Shown: one piece after another, positions 9,406 to 18,413 of the stretch
Position numbering within the stretch: position 1 is the first letter of the stretch
Layout: each line of letters begins with the position of its first letter
Assembly (NCBI GenBank): GCA_963837335.1
Contig: CAWINS010000052.1
Span: 62,001-126,000 of the forward strand
DNA length: 64,000 bases
DNA from: RYN-230 sp963837335
GTDB taxonomy: Bacteria > Actinomycetota > Actinomycetes > Streptosporangiales > Streptosporangiaceae
Direction: 5' to 3'
Program-made: the position numbers and the translations under genes
The notes under the pieces: generated by a model
Told to the model about the DNA's origin: nothing
Seen by the model: only the letters and a program-made list of their open reading frames with translations
The model's database searches: none

Positions 9406-10923
9406 ATGACCACCAGCGCCCGGGTGAGTACGGGAGCAAAAGCTTCGCCCGGGGCATCGCCGGGCCGGCAGGCGACGACCCTGGCCCTGACCGCCGTGGC
9501 GTTCTTCATGGTCGTCCTCGACGCGCTGGTGGTCGTCACCGCCCTGCCGTCGATCCACCGCTCGCTCGGCGGCAGCCTCGGCACGCTGCAGTGGACGGTC
9601 AACGCCTACAACATGGCGTTCGGGGCGGGCATCGTCACGGCCGCGGCGCTCGGCGACCGGCTCGGCCGCAGGCGCGTCTACACCGCGGGACTGGCGCTGT
9701 TCACCGTGGCGTCGGCGGCCTGCGCGCTGGCGCCGGACGTCGGCTTGCTGATCACGGCGCGGGCGGCGCAGGGGCTGGGCGCGGCGGTGATCACGCCGCT
9801 GAGCCTGACCATTCTGAGCTCGGCGTTCCCGCCGGAGCGGCGCGGCGCCATCATCGGGATCTGGGGCGGGATCTCCGGTCTTGGCGTCGCGGCCGGCCCG
9901 CTGATCGGCGGGGCGGTCACCCAGGGCCTGTCCTGGCACTGGGTGTTCTGGGTCAACGTGCCGATCGGGATCGCAGCGGTCATCGGCGCGCGGCTGCGGC
10001 TGGCCGAGAGCCGCGGTCCGTGGACCCGGCTCGACGTTCCCGGCCTGGCGCTGGTCTCGGCCGGCGCGGCCGCCTTGATCTGGGCGGTGATCCAGGGCTC
10101 GCAAACGGGCTGGACCGGCACCGATGTCCTGGTCGGGCTGCCGCTGGGCGCGGTCCTGCTCGGCGCGTTCCTGATCTGGGAGACCCGAGCGCCGCAGCCC
10201 ATGATCCCGCTCGGCCTGTTCCGGGTGCGCAGCTTCTCGGCCGCGGTCGCCGCCGTGTTCCTGCTGGGCGCCTCGATCTACGCCGCCGCGTTCATGACCA
10301 GCGAGTTCTTTCAGCTGGCCTGGGGCGACTCGCCGCTGACCGCGGGCCTGCGGTTCCTGCCCTGGACCGCGACCCCGCTGCTGATCGCCCCGCTCGCGGG
10401 CGCGCTCTCGGACCGGACCGGGCCGCGTCTGCTGATGGTTCCGGGCCTGCTGCTGCAGGCCGCCGGGTTCGCCTGGATCGTGGTGCTGGCCGGTTCGGGC
10501 GCGGGCTACACCGCGTATCTCGCGCCGTTCATCATCGCCGGCGTGGGCGTTTCGATGGCGATCCCGACCACGCCCGCCGCAGCGCTGAACGCGGTCGACC
10601 CGGCCATGCTCGGCAAGGCGTCGGCCATCCTGAACACGCTGCGCCAGTTCGGCGCGGTCTTCGGCATCGCGATCGCGACCGCGATCTTCAACTCCAGCGG
10701 TAGCCTGGCCGGGCCGGCGGCGGTGACCAGCGGATACCGTCCGGCCATGGCCGCGGCGGCCGGGTTCTCCGTCATCGGCGCCCTGGCCGCACTGGGCGTG
10801 CGCCGGGCCCGCGGTCCGGCGCTCACGCAGGCCACGCCCGCCCCGCCCAGGGATGCGAGTGAGCGGTCAGATCCCGTCGCCGCGCTCCCCGGCCCCCGGG
10901 CCAAGTGGTCAGCCGGCCGTTAA
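9406..10923 (+). CDS. MFS transporter, DHA2 (EmrB/QacA-like) family
   Basis: A 505-residue polytopic membrane protein with 14 expected helices. The N-terminal half contains the DHA2 motifs VVLDALVVVTALPSI (helix 1), LQWTVNAYNMAFG (helix 2), GDRLGRRRVY (motif A) and GPLIGGAVTQGLSWHWVFW (motif C region). It is probably a proton-driven drug or metabolite exporter. ATG 9406 is favoured by GGAG six nt upstream. It lies 62 nt behind the YCII gene on the same strand and could be in that unit. The stop at 10923 is followed after 32 nt by the alanine-rich leader described below. Confidence 0.88.
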   Translation: MTTSARVSTGAKASPGASPGRQATTLALTAVAFFMVVLDALVVVTALPSIHRSLGGSLGTLQWTVNAYNMAFGAGIVTAAALGDRLGRRRVYTAGLALFTVASAACALAPDVGLLITARAAQGLGAAVITPLSLTILSSAFPPERRGAIIGIWGGISGLGVAAGPLIGGAVTQGLSWHWVFWVNVPIGIAAVIGARLRLAESRGPWTRLDVPGLALVSAGAAALIWAVIQGSQTGWTGTDVLVGLPLGAVLLGAFLIWETRAPQPMIPLGLFRVRSFSAAVAAVFLLGASIYAAAFMTSEFFQLAWGDSPLTAGLRFLPWTATPLLIAPLAGALSDRTGPRLLMVPGLLLQAAGFAWIVVLAGSGAGYTAYLAPFIIAGVGVSMAIPTTPAAALNAVDPAMLGKASAILNTLRQFGAVFGIAIATAIFNSSGSLAGPAAVTSGYRPAMAAAAGFSVIGALAALGVRRARGPALTQATPAPPRDASERSDPVAALPGPRAKWSAGR

Positions 10924-10955
10924 AGCGTTAGGGATAGTGGCCAGAGAGCCGTAAA

Positions 10956-11045
10956 ATGGAGTGCATGCAGGTCAACTGGCAGCACACCACTGAGCACTCT
11001 GTCGCGGCCGCGCGAGCTATCAGCTCGCCGGTTGCCGCTGCCTGA
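10956..11045 (+). CDS. Putative alanine-rich attenuator leader peptide (29 residues)
   Basis: A short reading frame from ATG 10956 to TGA 11043-11045, too short for standard gene calling. Its product contains seven Ala in 29 residues, clustered as VAAARA (codons 11001-11018) and VAAA immediately before the stop (codons 11031-11042). AGAGAG lies 7 nt before the ATG. It sits 102 nt upstream of a gene for an alanyl-tRNA-synthetase-like protein and is followed by mutually exclusive hairpins. A run of codons for the amino acid handled by the downstream enzyme is the hallmark of ribosome-mediated attenuation. Alanine-rich peptides also arise by chance in DNA this GC-rich, so conservation in relatives is the key test. 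Confidence 0.5.
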   Translation: MECMQVNWQHTTEHSVAAARAISSPVAAA

Positions 11046-11085
11046 CCTTTCTCACTGTCCTGGCGACCGGAAACGGGTCGCCAGG
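11012..11085 (+). promoter_or_regulatory. Candidate transcription attenuator upstream of AlaRS-like gene
   Basis: Three competing stems are visible. Stem 1:2 is GCGAGCT (11012-11018) with AGCTCGC (11022-11028), inside the first alanine cluster. Stem 2:3 is GGTTGCC (11030-11036) with GGCGACC (11062-11068), one G-U pair. Stem 3:4, terminator-like, is CCTGGCGACC (11059-11068) with GGTCGCCAGG (11076-11085), 10 perfect bp with a 7-nt loop, followed by a weakly U-rich run. Stems 2:3 and 3:4 share 11062-11068 and exclude each other. A ribosome stalled at the first alanine cluster would leave 11030-11036 free to form the antiterminator; one finishing the peptide would cover it and let the terminator form. 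Confidence 0.5.
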
Positions 11086-11115
11086 TTCCAGTTTCTGTGT
11101 TCGCCTTGCGGCGCG

Positions 11116-11137
11116 TTTCCGGTGCCCAACCCGGAAA
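11116..11137 (+). promoter_or_regulatory. Hairpin covering the ribosome binding site of the AlaRS-like gene
   Basis: TTTCCGG (11116-11122) pairs with CCGGAAA (11131-11137), loop 8 nt. The right arm contains most of the GGAAAG that would serve as the ribosome binding site for ATG 11147. This would dampen initiation unless opened, giving a possible second, translational layer to the leader control. Confidence 0.4.
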
Positions 11138-11146
11138 GACACCGCC

Positions 11147-12313
11147 ATGCATTCACAGCAGGTCATCGACACGTTCATCGAATTTTTCCGCGAACGCGGG
11201 CATCGCCCCATCCCGGGCAGCTCGCTGGTGCCCCGGCCCGGGGACCCCGTCCTGTTCACCACGTCGGGCATGCACCCGCTCACGCCGTACCTGGAAGGCC
11301 AGCCGCACCCGGGCGGCGGGCGGCTCACCGGCGTGCAGCGCTGCCTGCGCACCACCGACCTCGACGAGGTCGGGGACCGCACCCACCTGACCGTGTTCGA
11401 GATGCTCGGCTCGTGGTCGCTCGGTGACTACCCCGGCGAGCAGAGCCTGCGCTGGGGCTACGAGCTGATCACCAGCGGATTCGGCATCGATCCCGGCCGG
11501 CTGCACGGCACCGTTTTCGGCGGCAGCGATCAGGTCGGCCCGGACACCGGCCTGCGGGAGGTCTGGGGTGAGCTGGGCGTCCCGGTCGAGCTGACCGGGA
11601 TGGACAACTGGTGGTCGAACGGCCCGACCGGGCTGTGCGGCACCGACTCCGAACTGTTCGTGTGGACGGGCAGCAGCCCGCCGCAGGGGACACCGGGCAC
11701 GGACGGGCGCTGGGTCGAGGTGTGGAACCACGTCATGCTGCGCTACCGGCGCCTGGACGACGGCACCCTGATGCCGCTGCCCCGGCCCTGCGTGGACACC
11801 GGCATGGGCCTGGAGCGGCTGGTCATGGTGCTCCAGGGCCAGGACTCGGTCTTCGGGACCGACCTGCTCCGGCCCTGGACGGACACCGTCGGCCGGCTGT
11901 GGCCGGTGGGGGAGACCTCGTGGCGGCTGGTCAGCGACCACCTGCGGTCCAGCGTGGTGGTGGTCGGGGACGGCGTGACGCCGTCCAGCACCGGGCGCGG
12001 CTACGTGCTGCGCCGGCTGGTCCGCCGGACGCTGACCTCGCTGTGGCGCGACGACCCGTCCCGGACGCTGTCCGACCTGCCCCTGGAGCTGGTCGGTGAG
12101 ACGCTGGATCACTTCGGGCAGCTCACCGGGCCCCAGCAGGTCATGGGCGTGCTGCTCGACGAGGAACGCCGGTTCCGTGACCTGCTGGGCCGCGGCCGCC
12201 GGGTGCTGTCCCGGCGGCGGAACAGCGGCCCGCTCACCGAGGAGGAGTTCCGCTACCTGCACGAGACCCACGGGCTGCCGAGGGAATTCGTGCCCGCGAT
12301 GCTGCCCGAGTAG
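11147..12313 (+). CDS. Stand-alone alanyl-tRNA synthetase-like catalytic domain protein
   Basis: 388 residues covering only the class-II aminoacylation domain of AlaRS. Visible features: FTTSGMHPLTPYLEG (about 38-51), motif 2 region with VFEMLGSWSLGDY (83-95), the WSNGPTGLCGTDSE block (156-169) corresponding to the canonical WxMGxxGPCGPCSE, WNHVMLRY (193-200), motif 3 DTGMGLERL (217-225) and GRGYVLRRLVRR (283-294). The editing domain, its HxxxH zinc site and the C-Ala domain are absent; full AlaRS is near 890 residues. A housekeeping alaS presumably exists elsewhere. It may charge tRNA-Ala under starvation, activate alanine or an analogue for another pathway, or act as a regulator. The upstream leader suggests control by alanine supply. 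Confidence 0.8.
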   Translation: MHSQQVIDTFIEFFRERGHRPIPGSSLVPRPGDPVLFTTSGMHPLTPYLEGQPHPGGGRLTGVQRCLRTTDLDEVGDRTHLTVFEMLGSWSLGDYPGEQSLRWGYELITSGFGIDPGRLHGTVFGGSDQVGPDTGLREVWGELGVPVELTGMDNWWSNGPTGLCGTDSELFVWTGSSPPQGTPGTDGRWVEVWNHVMLRYRRLDDGTLMPLPRPCVDTGMGLERLVMVLQGQDSVFGTDLLRPWTDTVGRLWPVGETSWRLVSDHLRSSVVVVGDGVTPSSTGRGYVLRRLVRRTLTSLWRDDPSRTLSDLPLELVGETLDHFGQLTGPQQVMGVLLDEERRFRDLLGRGRRVLSRRRNSGPLTEEEFRYLHETHGLPREFVPAMLPE

Positions 12314-12331
12314 CGGTCGCCAGGGCCCGGG

Positions 12332-13027
12332 CTACCAGGGCACGGGACCGGCCGCGGAGAAGTACCCGCCGGTCGGGCCGCCGGGGCCGATGCTGGCCAT
12401 CGCGACGATGATCTCCGCGCCTTCCCCGACGGTCTGGGTGCCACGGTGCTGGTTGAAGTCGGTCGCCGTGTAACCGGGGTCCACGGTGTTGATCCGCATG
12501 GCCGGGAACGCCTTCGCGTACTGGACCGCGACCATGTTCAGCGCGGACTTGGAGGACGGGTAGGGCAGGAGCTCCAGGCTGGACTCGAACCGGCTGGGGT
12601 CGGTGGCGATCGCCAGCGAGCCCAGGCCGCTGCTGACCATGACGATGACCGGGGCCTCGCTGGCCGCCAGCAACGGCAGGAACGCGTGGGTGACCCGGAC
12701 GACGCCGAAGACGTTCGTCTCGTACACGGCCCGCATGTCGGCCGCGGTGACGTCACCGGGCGGTTTGCGGCCACCGCTGATGCCCGCGTTGTTGACCAGG
12801 ACATCGAGGTGGCCGGCCTGGTCACGGATGAGGGCCGCCGCGGCCTGTACCGAGTCGTCACTGGTGACGTCGATCTGGACCGGGCGGGCGCCGATCCGGC
12901 TGGCCGCCTCCTTGCCGCGCTGCTCGTCGCGGGAGCCGAGATAGACGGTGTGCCCGGCCTCAGCCAGGCGGCGGGCGGTCTCGAATCCCAGGCTCTTGTT
13001 GGCTCCGGTAATCAGCGTTGTTGTCAT
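12332..13027 (-). CDS. Short-chain dehydrogenase/reductase
   Basis: 231 residues from ATG 13027. Rossmann-fold cofactor motif TGANKSLGF near the N-terminus, NNAG in the middle, and the catalytic Ser (MVSSGLGS) with YPSSK as the Tyr-x-x-x-Lys pair. It belongs to the classical SDR family with NAD(P) as cofactor; the substrate is not evident. It diverges from an XRE-type regulator (13129) with about 100 nt between starts. That pairing recurs in actinobacteria and suggests that the regulator controls it. It converges with the AlaRS-like gene, with 18 nt between stops. Confidence 0.88.
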   Translation of the reverse strand: MTTTLITGANKSLGFETARRLAEAGHTVYLGSRDEQRGKEAASRIGARPVQIDVTSDDSVQAAAALIRDQAGHLDVLVNNAGISGGRKPPGDVTAADMRAVYETNVFGVVRVTHAFLPLLAASEAPVIVMVSSGLGSLAIATDPSRFESSLELLPYPSSKSALNMVAVQYAKAFPAMRINTVDPGYTATDFNQHRGTQTVGEGAEIIVAMASIGPGGPTGGYFSAAGPVPW

Positions 13028-13116
13028 GGCTCCAGCGTGGCCGGTCACCCGCCGGGTAACCAGCGGACCCCTCTTCCTGGGACTGGCGGTACCAGGCTGC
13101 GGCCGGCCGGGCCGCG

Positions 13117-13122
13117 CATACT
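13117..13122 (+). promoter_or_regulatory. Candidate -10 element for a leaderless transcript of the XRE regulator
   Basis: CATACT ends 6 nt before ATG 13129, the spacing expected when transcription begins at the start codon itself. No ribosome binding site is visible ahead of that ATG, in line with a leaderless mRNA. No clear -35 is seen. Confidence 0.35.
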
Positions 13123-13128
13123 GGACTG

Positions 13129-14016
13129 ATGAGCCAGCACAGTGTCAGCCAGCACGGGGAACTGGGCGCGGCGCTGCGGGCCTGGCGGGACCGTCTCGCC
13201 CCGGCGGACGCGGGCCTGCCCGATTACGGCGCCCGCCGGGCGCCCGGCCTGCGCCGCGAGGAACTGGCGTTGCTGGCCGGGATGTCGGCCGACTACGTCA
13301 CCCGCCTGGAACAGGGCCGGGCCAGCGCGCCGTCGGTCCAGGTCCTCACCGCGCTGGCCCGCGCGCTGCGGCTGACCGGCGCGGAACGCGAGCACCTGTT
13401 CGTCCTGGCCGGGCAGCCGCTCCCGGGTCCCGGGATCATGCCGGCCCATCTCACCCCCGGCCTGCAGCGGCTGCTGGACCAGCTCAGCGGTATCCCGGTC
13501 AGCGTCAACGACGCGAGCTGGACGCTGCTGGCCTGGAACCCGCTGTGGGCCGCCCTGGTCGGCGACCCCGCCGGGTCGCGCGGCCGGGACCGCAACGTGC
13601 TGTGGCGGCACTTCACCGGCGCCCCCGGACGGGTCAGCCACACCCCGGAGGACGAGCCCCGCTTCGAGGCGTCCGCCGTGGCCGATCTCCGGGCCGCCGC
13701 CGCCCGGTACCCGCAGGACGCAGGGCTGCGGCAGCTGGTGGCTGACCTGCGCGCCGCCAGCCCCCGGTTCGCGCAGCTGTGGGAGAGCCGCGAGGTCGGC
13801 ACCCATGAGCGGGATCACAAGACCGTGCATCATCCCGAGCTCGGGCCGATCACCGTGGACTGTGACGTGCTCAGCGTGCCCGCCGTCGATCTGCGGGTGA
13901 TCGCGTTCACGGCCGCCCCGGGCAGCGCCGACGCGGACAAGCTGCGGCTGCTCGGGGTACTCGGCACCCAGGATCTCGCCGCTTCGGGTCATGACGTGCC
14001 GACCTTGCGTGGGTAG
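13129..14016 (+). CDS. XRE-family regulator with MmyB-like ligand-binding domain
   Basis: 295 residues. The N-terminal helix-turn-helix (about 35-90) includes PGLRREELALLAGMSADYVT followed by RLEQGRA, the signature of the RREELA/MmyB group. The C-terminal two thirds (about 105-290) is the MmyB-like PAS-type domain, with VNDASWTLLAWNPLWAALVG and HPELGPITVDCDVL. In this family that domain binds a fatty acid or other hydrophobic ligand. It is divergent from the SDR gene, its probable target. The next gene, glyA, begins 21 nt after the stop but has its own strong ribosome binding site. Confidence 0.88.
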   Translation: MSQHSVSQHGELGAALRAWRDRLAPADAGLPDYGARRAPGLRREELALLAGMSADYVTRLEQGRASAPSVQVLTALARALRLTGAEREHLFVLAGQPLPGPGIMPAHLTPGLQRLLDQLSGIPVSVNDASWTLLAWNPLWAALVGDPAGSRGRDRNVLWRHFTGAPGRVSHTPEDEPRFEASAVADLRAAAARYPQDAGLRQLVADLRAASPRFAQLWESREVGTHERDHKTVHHPELGPITVDCDVLSVPAVDLRVIAFTAAPGSADADKLRLLGVLGTQDLAASGHDVPTLRG

Positions 14017-14037
14017 CCTCGGGGCGAGGAGGTTGTC

Positions 14038-15309
<1,272 letters not shown>

Positions 15310-15408
15310 TATCTTTCCGCAACGAGGACCGCCGCCCGCCGGTCCCGCCCGCTTCCTAGGGGTCAGCGAAACGAAGAATATAAAAGAAAGAGTCAAAGAC
15401 TCGATCTC

Positions 15409-16153
15409 ATGGACCTGGCCGGCAAGTCGGTGATCGTCACCGGTGCGTCGTCCGGCATCGGCGCGTCCACCGCGCGCCTGCTGCACGCCGCCGGAGCGCA
15501 TCCGGTGCTGGCCGCGCGCCGGGCCGACCGGCTGGCCGCGTTGAGCGAGGAACTGGACGGGGCGCTGGCCGTGCCCACCGACGTGACCGACGCGGCCCAG
15601 GTGCGCGACCTGGTCGCCGCCGCGCTGGACCGGCACGGGCGGATCGACGGCCTGGTGAACAACGCGGGCGCCAGCCTGCACGGGCCGCTGGACCAGGTGG
15701 ACCCGGCCGAGTTCAGCCAGATCCTGCGAGCTGAACGTGGTCGGCCTGCTGGCGGTGACGCAGGCGGTGCTGCCGGCCATGCGGTGAGCAGGGCTTCGGG
15801 CGGATCGTGAACATCAGCTCGGGCACCACCCGGCGGGTCGCGATCGGCCTCGGCGCCTACGCGGCGACCAAGTCGGCGGTGAACATGCTCAGCGCGGTGC
15901 TGAGCGAGGAACTGGCCGACGACGGCATCGCGGTGTCGCTGCTGCTGCCGTCGATCACCGCGACCGAGTTCGGCGACGGCATGTTCACGCTCGGCGTGTC
16001 GCCCCGGCCGGGCATGGTGGTGCACAGCCCGGATACGTGGCTGGCGTGGTGCTGCGGCTGCTGCGCACCGGTGAGGAGTCGTTCGACATCCCGCACGGCC
16101 CGGAGCAGCCCGCGTCGCTAGGTGCCTGGGTCGGTCTGATCTGCGTTTATTGA
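15409..16153 (+). pseudogene. Short-chain dehydrogenase/reductase with three frame breaks
   Basis: The first 105 residues are a normal SDR start: TGASSGIGASTARLLHAAGA and LVNNAGASLHGPLD. The frame then breaks with an extra base near 15727 (restores LNVVGLLAVTQAVLPAM), an extra base near 15787 (restores GFGRIVNISSGTTRRV, then YAATKSAVNM with the catalytic Tyr and Lys), and a missing base near 16036 (restores VVLRLLRTGEESFDIP). Correcting all three gives a 247-residue SDR ending at TGA 16151-16153. Three breaks in 750 bp make this the best candidate in the window for real decay, though indel errors remain possible. The 99 nt before it hold AAAGAAAGAG, a possible ribosome binding site. Confidence 0.7.
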
Positions 16154-16185
16154 GAAAATAATTATGGATAGGGAGGGACCTCGTC

Positions 16186-17424
16186 CTAGAGGGCCCGGAA
16201 GAATTCCCGGATGTCGGCGGTGAGGAGGCCGGGGGCTTCGAGGGCGGCGAAGTGGCCGCCGCGGTCGAACTCCGACCAGCGGACGATGTTGCTGGTCTTG
16301 CTGGCGAACGGGCGGATGGAGATGTCGGTGGGGAAGACCGCCACGGCCGTCGGCACGGTGGAGCGCTCCTGGGGCATCCACATGCTGGGGTCGTTGAACC
16401 GCTCGTAGTAGGTGTGGGCGGCCGAGCCGGCCGTGGCGGTGAACCAGTAGATGCTGACGTCGGTGAGGATCCGGTCGCGGTCCACGGCGTCCTCGGGCAG
16501 CAGGGCGGCCGGGTTGGTCCACTCCTGGAACTTCTCCACGATCCAGGCGAGCAGCCCGGAGGGGGAGTCGGTCAGCGCCTGCCCGATGGTCTGCGGCCGG
16601 GTGCCCTGGACCTGCATGTACGCGCTGGAGCGCTGCTGCCACTTCTCCATCGCGGCCAGCCGTCCGCGCTCAGCCTCGGTCAGTGCGGCCATCTCGGCCG
16701 GGTCACCGGAGGGGAAGGTGACCAGCGCGTTGACGTGCACGCCGATGACCCGGCCGGGGGCTATCCGGCCGATGAGCGGGCCGATGAAGGCGCCCACGTC
16801 CCCGCCCTGCACGCCGTAGCGGTCGTAGCCGAGCCGGTCCATCAGTTCGGCGAGCGCGGCGGCGGTGCGGCCGTCTGTCCAGCCGGTCTCGGTCAGCGGG
16901 CCGGAGAATCCGTAGCCGGGCAGCGACGGGATCACCAGGTGGAAGGCGTCGGCCGGGTCGCCGCCATGCGCGGCCGGGTCGGTAAGCGGGCCGATCAGGT
17001 CGAGGAACTCCACGATCGAGCCCGGCCAGCCGTGCAGGAGCAGCAGCGGGGTCGCGTCCGGCTGGGCCGAGCGCAGGTGCAGGAACTGCACGCTGGCTCC
17101 GTCGATCGTGGTGATGAACTGAGGGTGGGTGTTGAGCGCCGCCTCGCGGGCCCGCCAGTCATACTCCTCGGCCCAGTAGGCGGCGAGCTCACGCAGGTAG
17201 CCGGTGGGAACGCCGCGCTCCCAGCCGGTGCCGGGCAGGTCGCTGGCCCAGCGGGTCCGGGCCAGCCGTTCGCGGAGGTCGTCGAGGCCGGCCTGCGGGA
17301 CGCTGATGCGGTAAGGCCGGATCCTCGGCCGGCCGGTGGGCGGTTCGTGGGCGGTCTGCTGCGAGGTGTGTCGTTGTTTGTCATGTATCTCAAGGTAGGA
17401 ACTATTGGTGTCAGCTTCTGGCAC
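16186..17424 (-). CDS. Epoxide hydrolase (EHN-type alpha/beta hydrolase)
   Basis: Hydrolyses epoxides to diols. The N-terminal EHN domain starts RIRPYRISVPQAGLDDLRER. The hydrolase core has the oxyanion motif LLLHGWPGS, the nucleophile Asp in VQGGDVGAFIG and the catalytic His in FDRGGHFAALE close to the end. The start is unclear. GTG 17424 is the nearest upstream start codon in frame but lies inside the WYL operator. A better ATG at 17384 (MTNNDTP) is out of frame by one base and would need a single missing base around 17360 to join, giving 399 residues. The gene diverges from a WYL regulator, its likely controller. Confidence 0.82.
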   Translation of the reverse strand: MPEADTNSSYLEIHDKQRHTSQQTAHEPPTGRPRIRPYRISVPQAGLDDLRERLARTRWASDLPGTGWERGVPTGYLRELAAYWAEEYDWRAREAALNTHPQFITTIDGASVQFLHLRSAQPDATPLLLLHGWPGSIVEFLDLIGPLTDPAAHGGDPADAFHLVIPSLPGYGFSGPLTETGWTDGRTAAALAELMDRLGYDRYGVQGGDVGAFIGPLIGRIAPGRVIGVHVNALVTFPSGDPAEMAALTEAERGRLAAMEKWQQRSSAYMQVQGTRPQTIGQALTDSPSGLLAWIVEKFQEWTNPAALLPEDAVDRDRILTDVSIYWFTATAGSAAHTYYERFNDPSMWMPQERSTVPTAVAVFPTDISIRPFASKTSNIVRWSEFDRGGHFAALEAPGLLTADIREFFRAL

Positions 17425-17428
17425 CAAT
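17404..17428. promoter_or_regulatory. Inverted-repeat operator between epoxide hydrolase and WYL regulator
   Basis: ATTGGTGTCAG, three nt, then CTGGCACCAAT: 11-bp arms with one mismatch. It overlaps the start codon of the WYL regulator (ATG 17427) and lies just upstream of the divergent epoxide hydrolase, so a bound protein could block both. This fits an autoregulated local repressor. Confidence 0.6.
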
Positions 17429-18413
17429 GAGCGGCACAATGAATCGCATGCTAGAGACCTCGGCTCGCCTGCTCCGCCTGCTGTCTCTCCTGCAGTCCCG
17501 GCAGGACTGGCGGGGCGCCGAACTCGCCGGCCGGCTCGGCGTCGGGCTGCGGACCGTTCGGCGTGACATCGACCGGCTGCGCGACCTGGGATATCCGGTG
17601 GACGCCTCACCAGGCGCCGCGGGCGGTTACCAGCTCGGCACCGGCGGCGCTGCTATACCGCCGCTGCTGCTGGACGATGAGGAGGCGGTGGCGGTGGCGA
17701 TCAGCCTGCATTCCGCGGCGACCGGCAGTGTGGCGGGGCTGGAGGAGACCGCGCTCCGGGCGCTGACCAAGCTCCAGGCCATGCTCCCGTCCCGGCTCCG
17801 GCACAAGATCACCGCCTTTCACGCCACCACGCTCCCGCTCACCGGATCCTCGCCCGCCGCCGTGGACCCCGAACTGCTCACCTCGATCGCGGCGGCCTGC
17901 CGGGACCAGCGGCAACTGCGGCTGCGCTACCAGGGCCGCAGCGGCGTCACCACCCGCAACGTCGAGCCGCACCGGCTGGTCCACACCACGCGCCGCTGGT
18001 ACCTGCTGGCCTGGGACACCCATCGCGGCGACTGGCGAACCTTCCGCCTGGACCGGATCGAGGGACCGCTGGGCCTGCCCGGCGCCCGCTTCGCGCCACG
18101 CCGGCCGCCCTCGGATGACGTGGCCGCCTACGTGTCGCAATCCATCTCCTCCGCCCCCTACCGCTACCAGGCCCGTATCCTCATCCACGCCCCGCTCGAG
18201 GCGGTCGCCGGGCGTTCGTCCCCCGCGGCCGGCCGGCTGGAAGCCACCGGCCAGCACGCCTGCGTGCTGCACGCCGGGTCAGACTCCCTCGAAGAACTCG
18301 CCCTCTACACCGCCATCAAGGGCTTCGACTTCCAGGTCCTCGACCCACCCGAGCTCATCCCGGTGCTGCGCGCCCTGGCCGGGCGCCTGCGCCAGGCCGC
18401 CGACGCCTCCTGA
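17427..18413 (+). CDS. WYL-domain transcriptional regulator (YafY family)
   Basis: 328 residues. The N-terminal DeoR-type winged helix (about 10-65) includes WRGAELAGRLGVGLRTVRR then DIDRLRDLGYPV. The WYL domain (about 150-235) shows VEPHRLVHTTRRWYLLAWD and FRLDRIEG, including the Trp-Tyr-Leu signature. A WCX-like C-terminal extension follows. WYL domains sense nucleic-acid or small-molecule ligands. The perfect-looking operator over its own start codon supports autoregulation and control of the divergent epoxide hydrolase. ATGs at 17427, 17442 and 17450 are possible; the last is out of frame. Confidence 0.88.
   Translation: MSGTMNRMLETSARLLRLLSLLQSRQDWRGAELAGRLGVGLRTVRRDIDRLRDLGYPVDASPGAAGGYQLGTGGAAIPPLLLDDEEAVAVAISLHSAATGSVAGLEETALRALTKLQAMLPSRLRHKITAFHATTLPLTGSSPAAVDPELLTSIAAACRDQRQLRLRYQGRSGVTTRNVEPHRLVHTTRRWYLLAWDTHRGDWRTFRLDRIEGPLGLPGARFAPRRPPSDDVAAYVSQSISSAPYRYQARILIHAPLEAVAGRSSPAAGRLEATGQHACVLHAGSDSLEELALYTAIKGFDFQVLDPPELIPVLRALAGRLRQAADAS

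Noticed and set aside
10924..11146. T-box riboswitch upstream of the AlaRS-like gene
   Set aside because: No T-box core (AGGGTGG-type) sequence and no specifier-loop architecture; a translated alanine-rich leader explains the region better.
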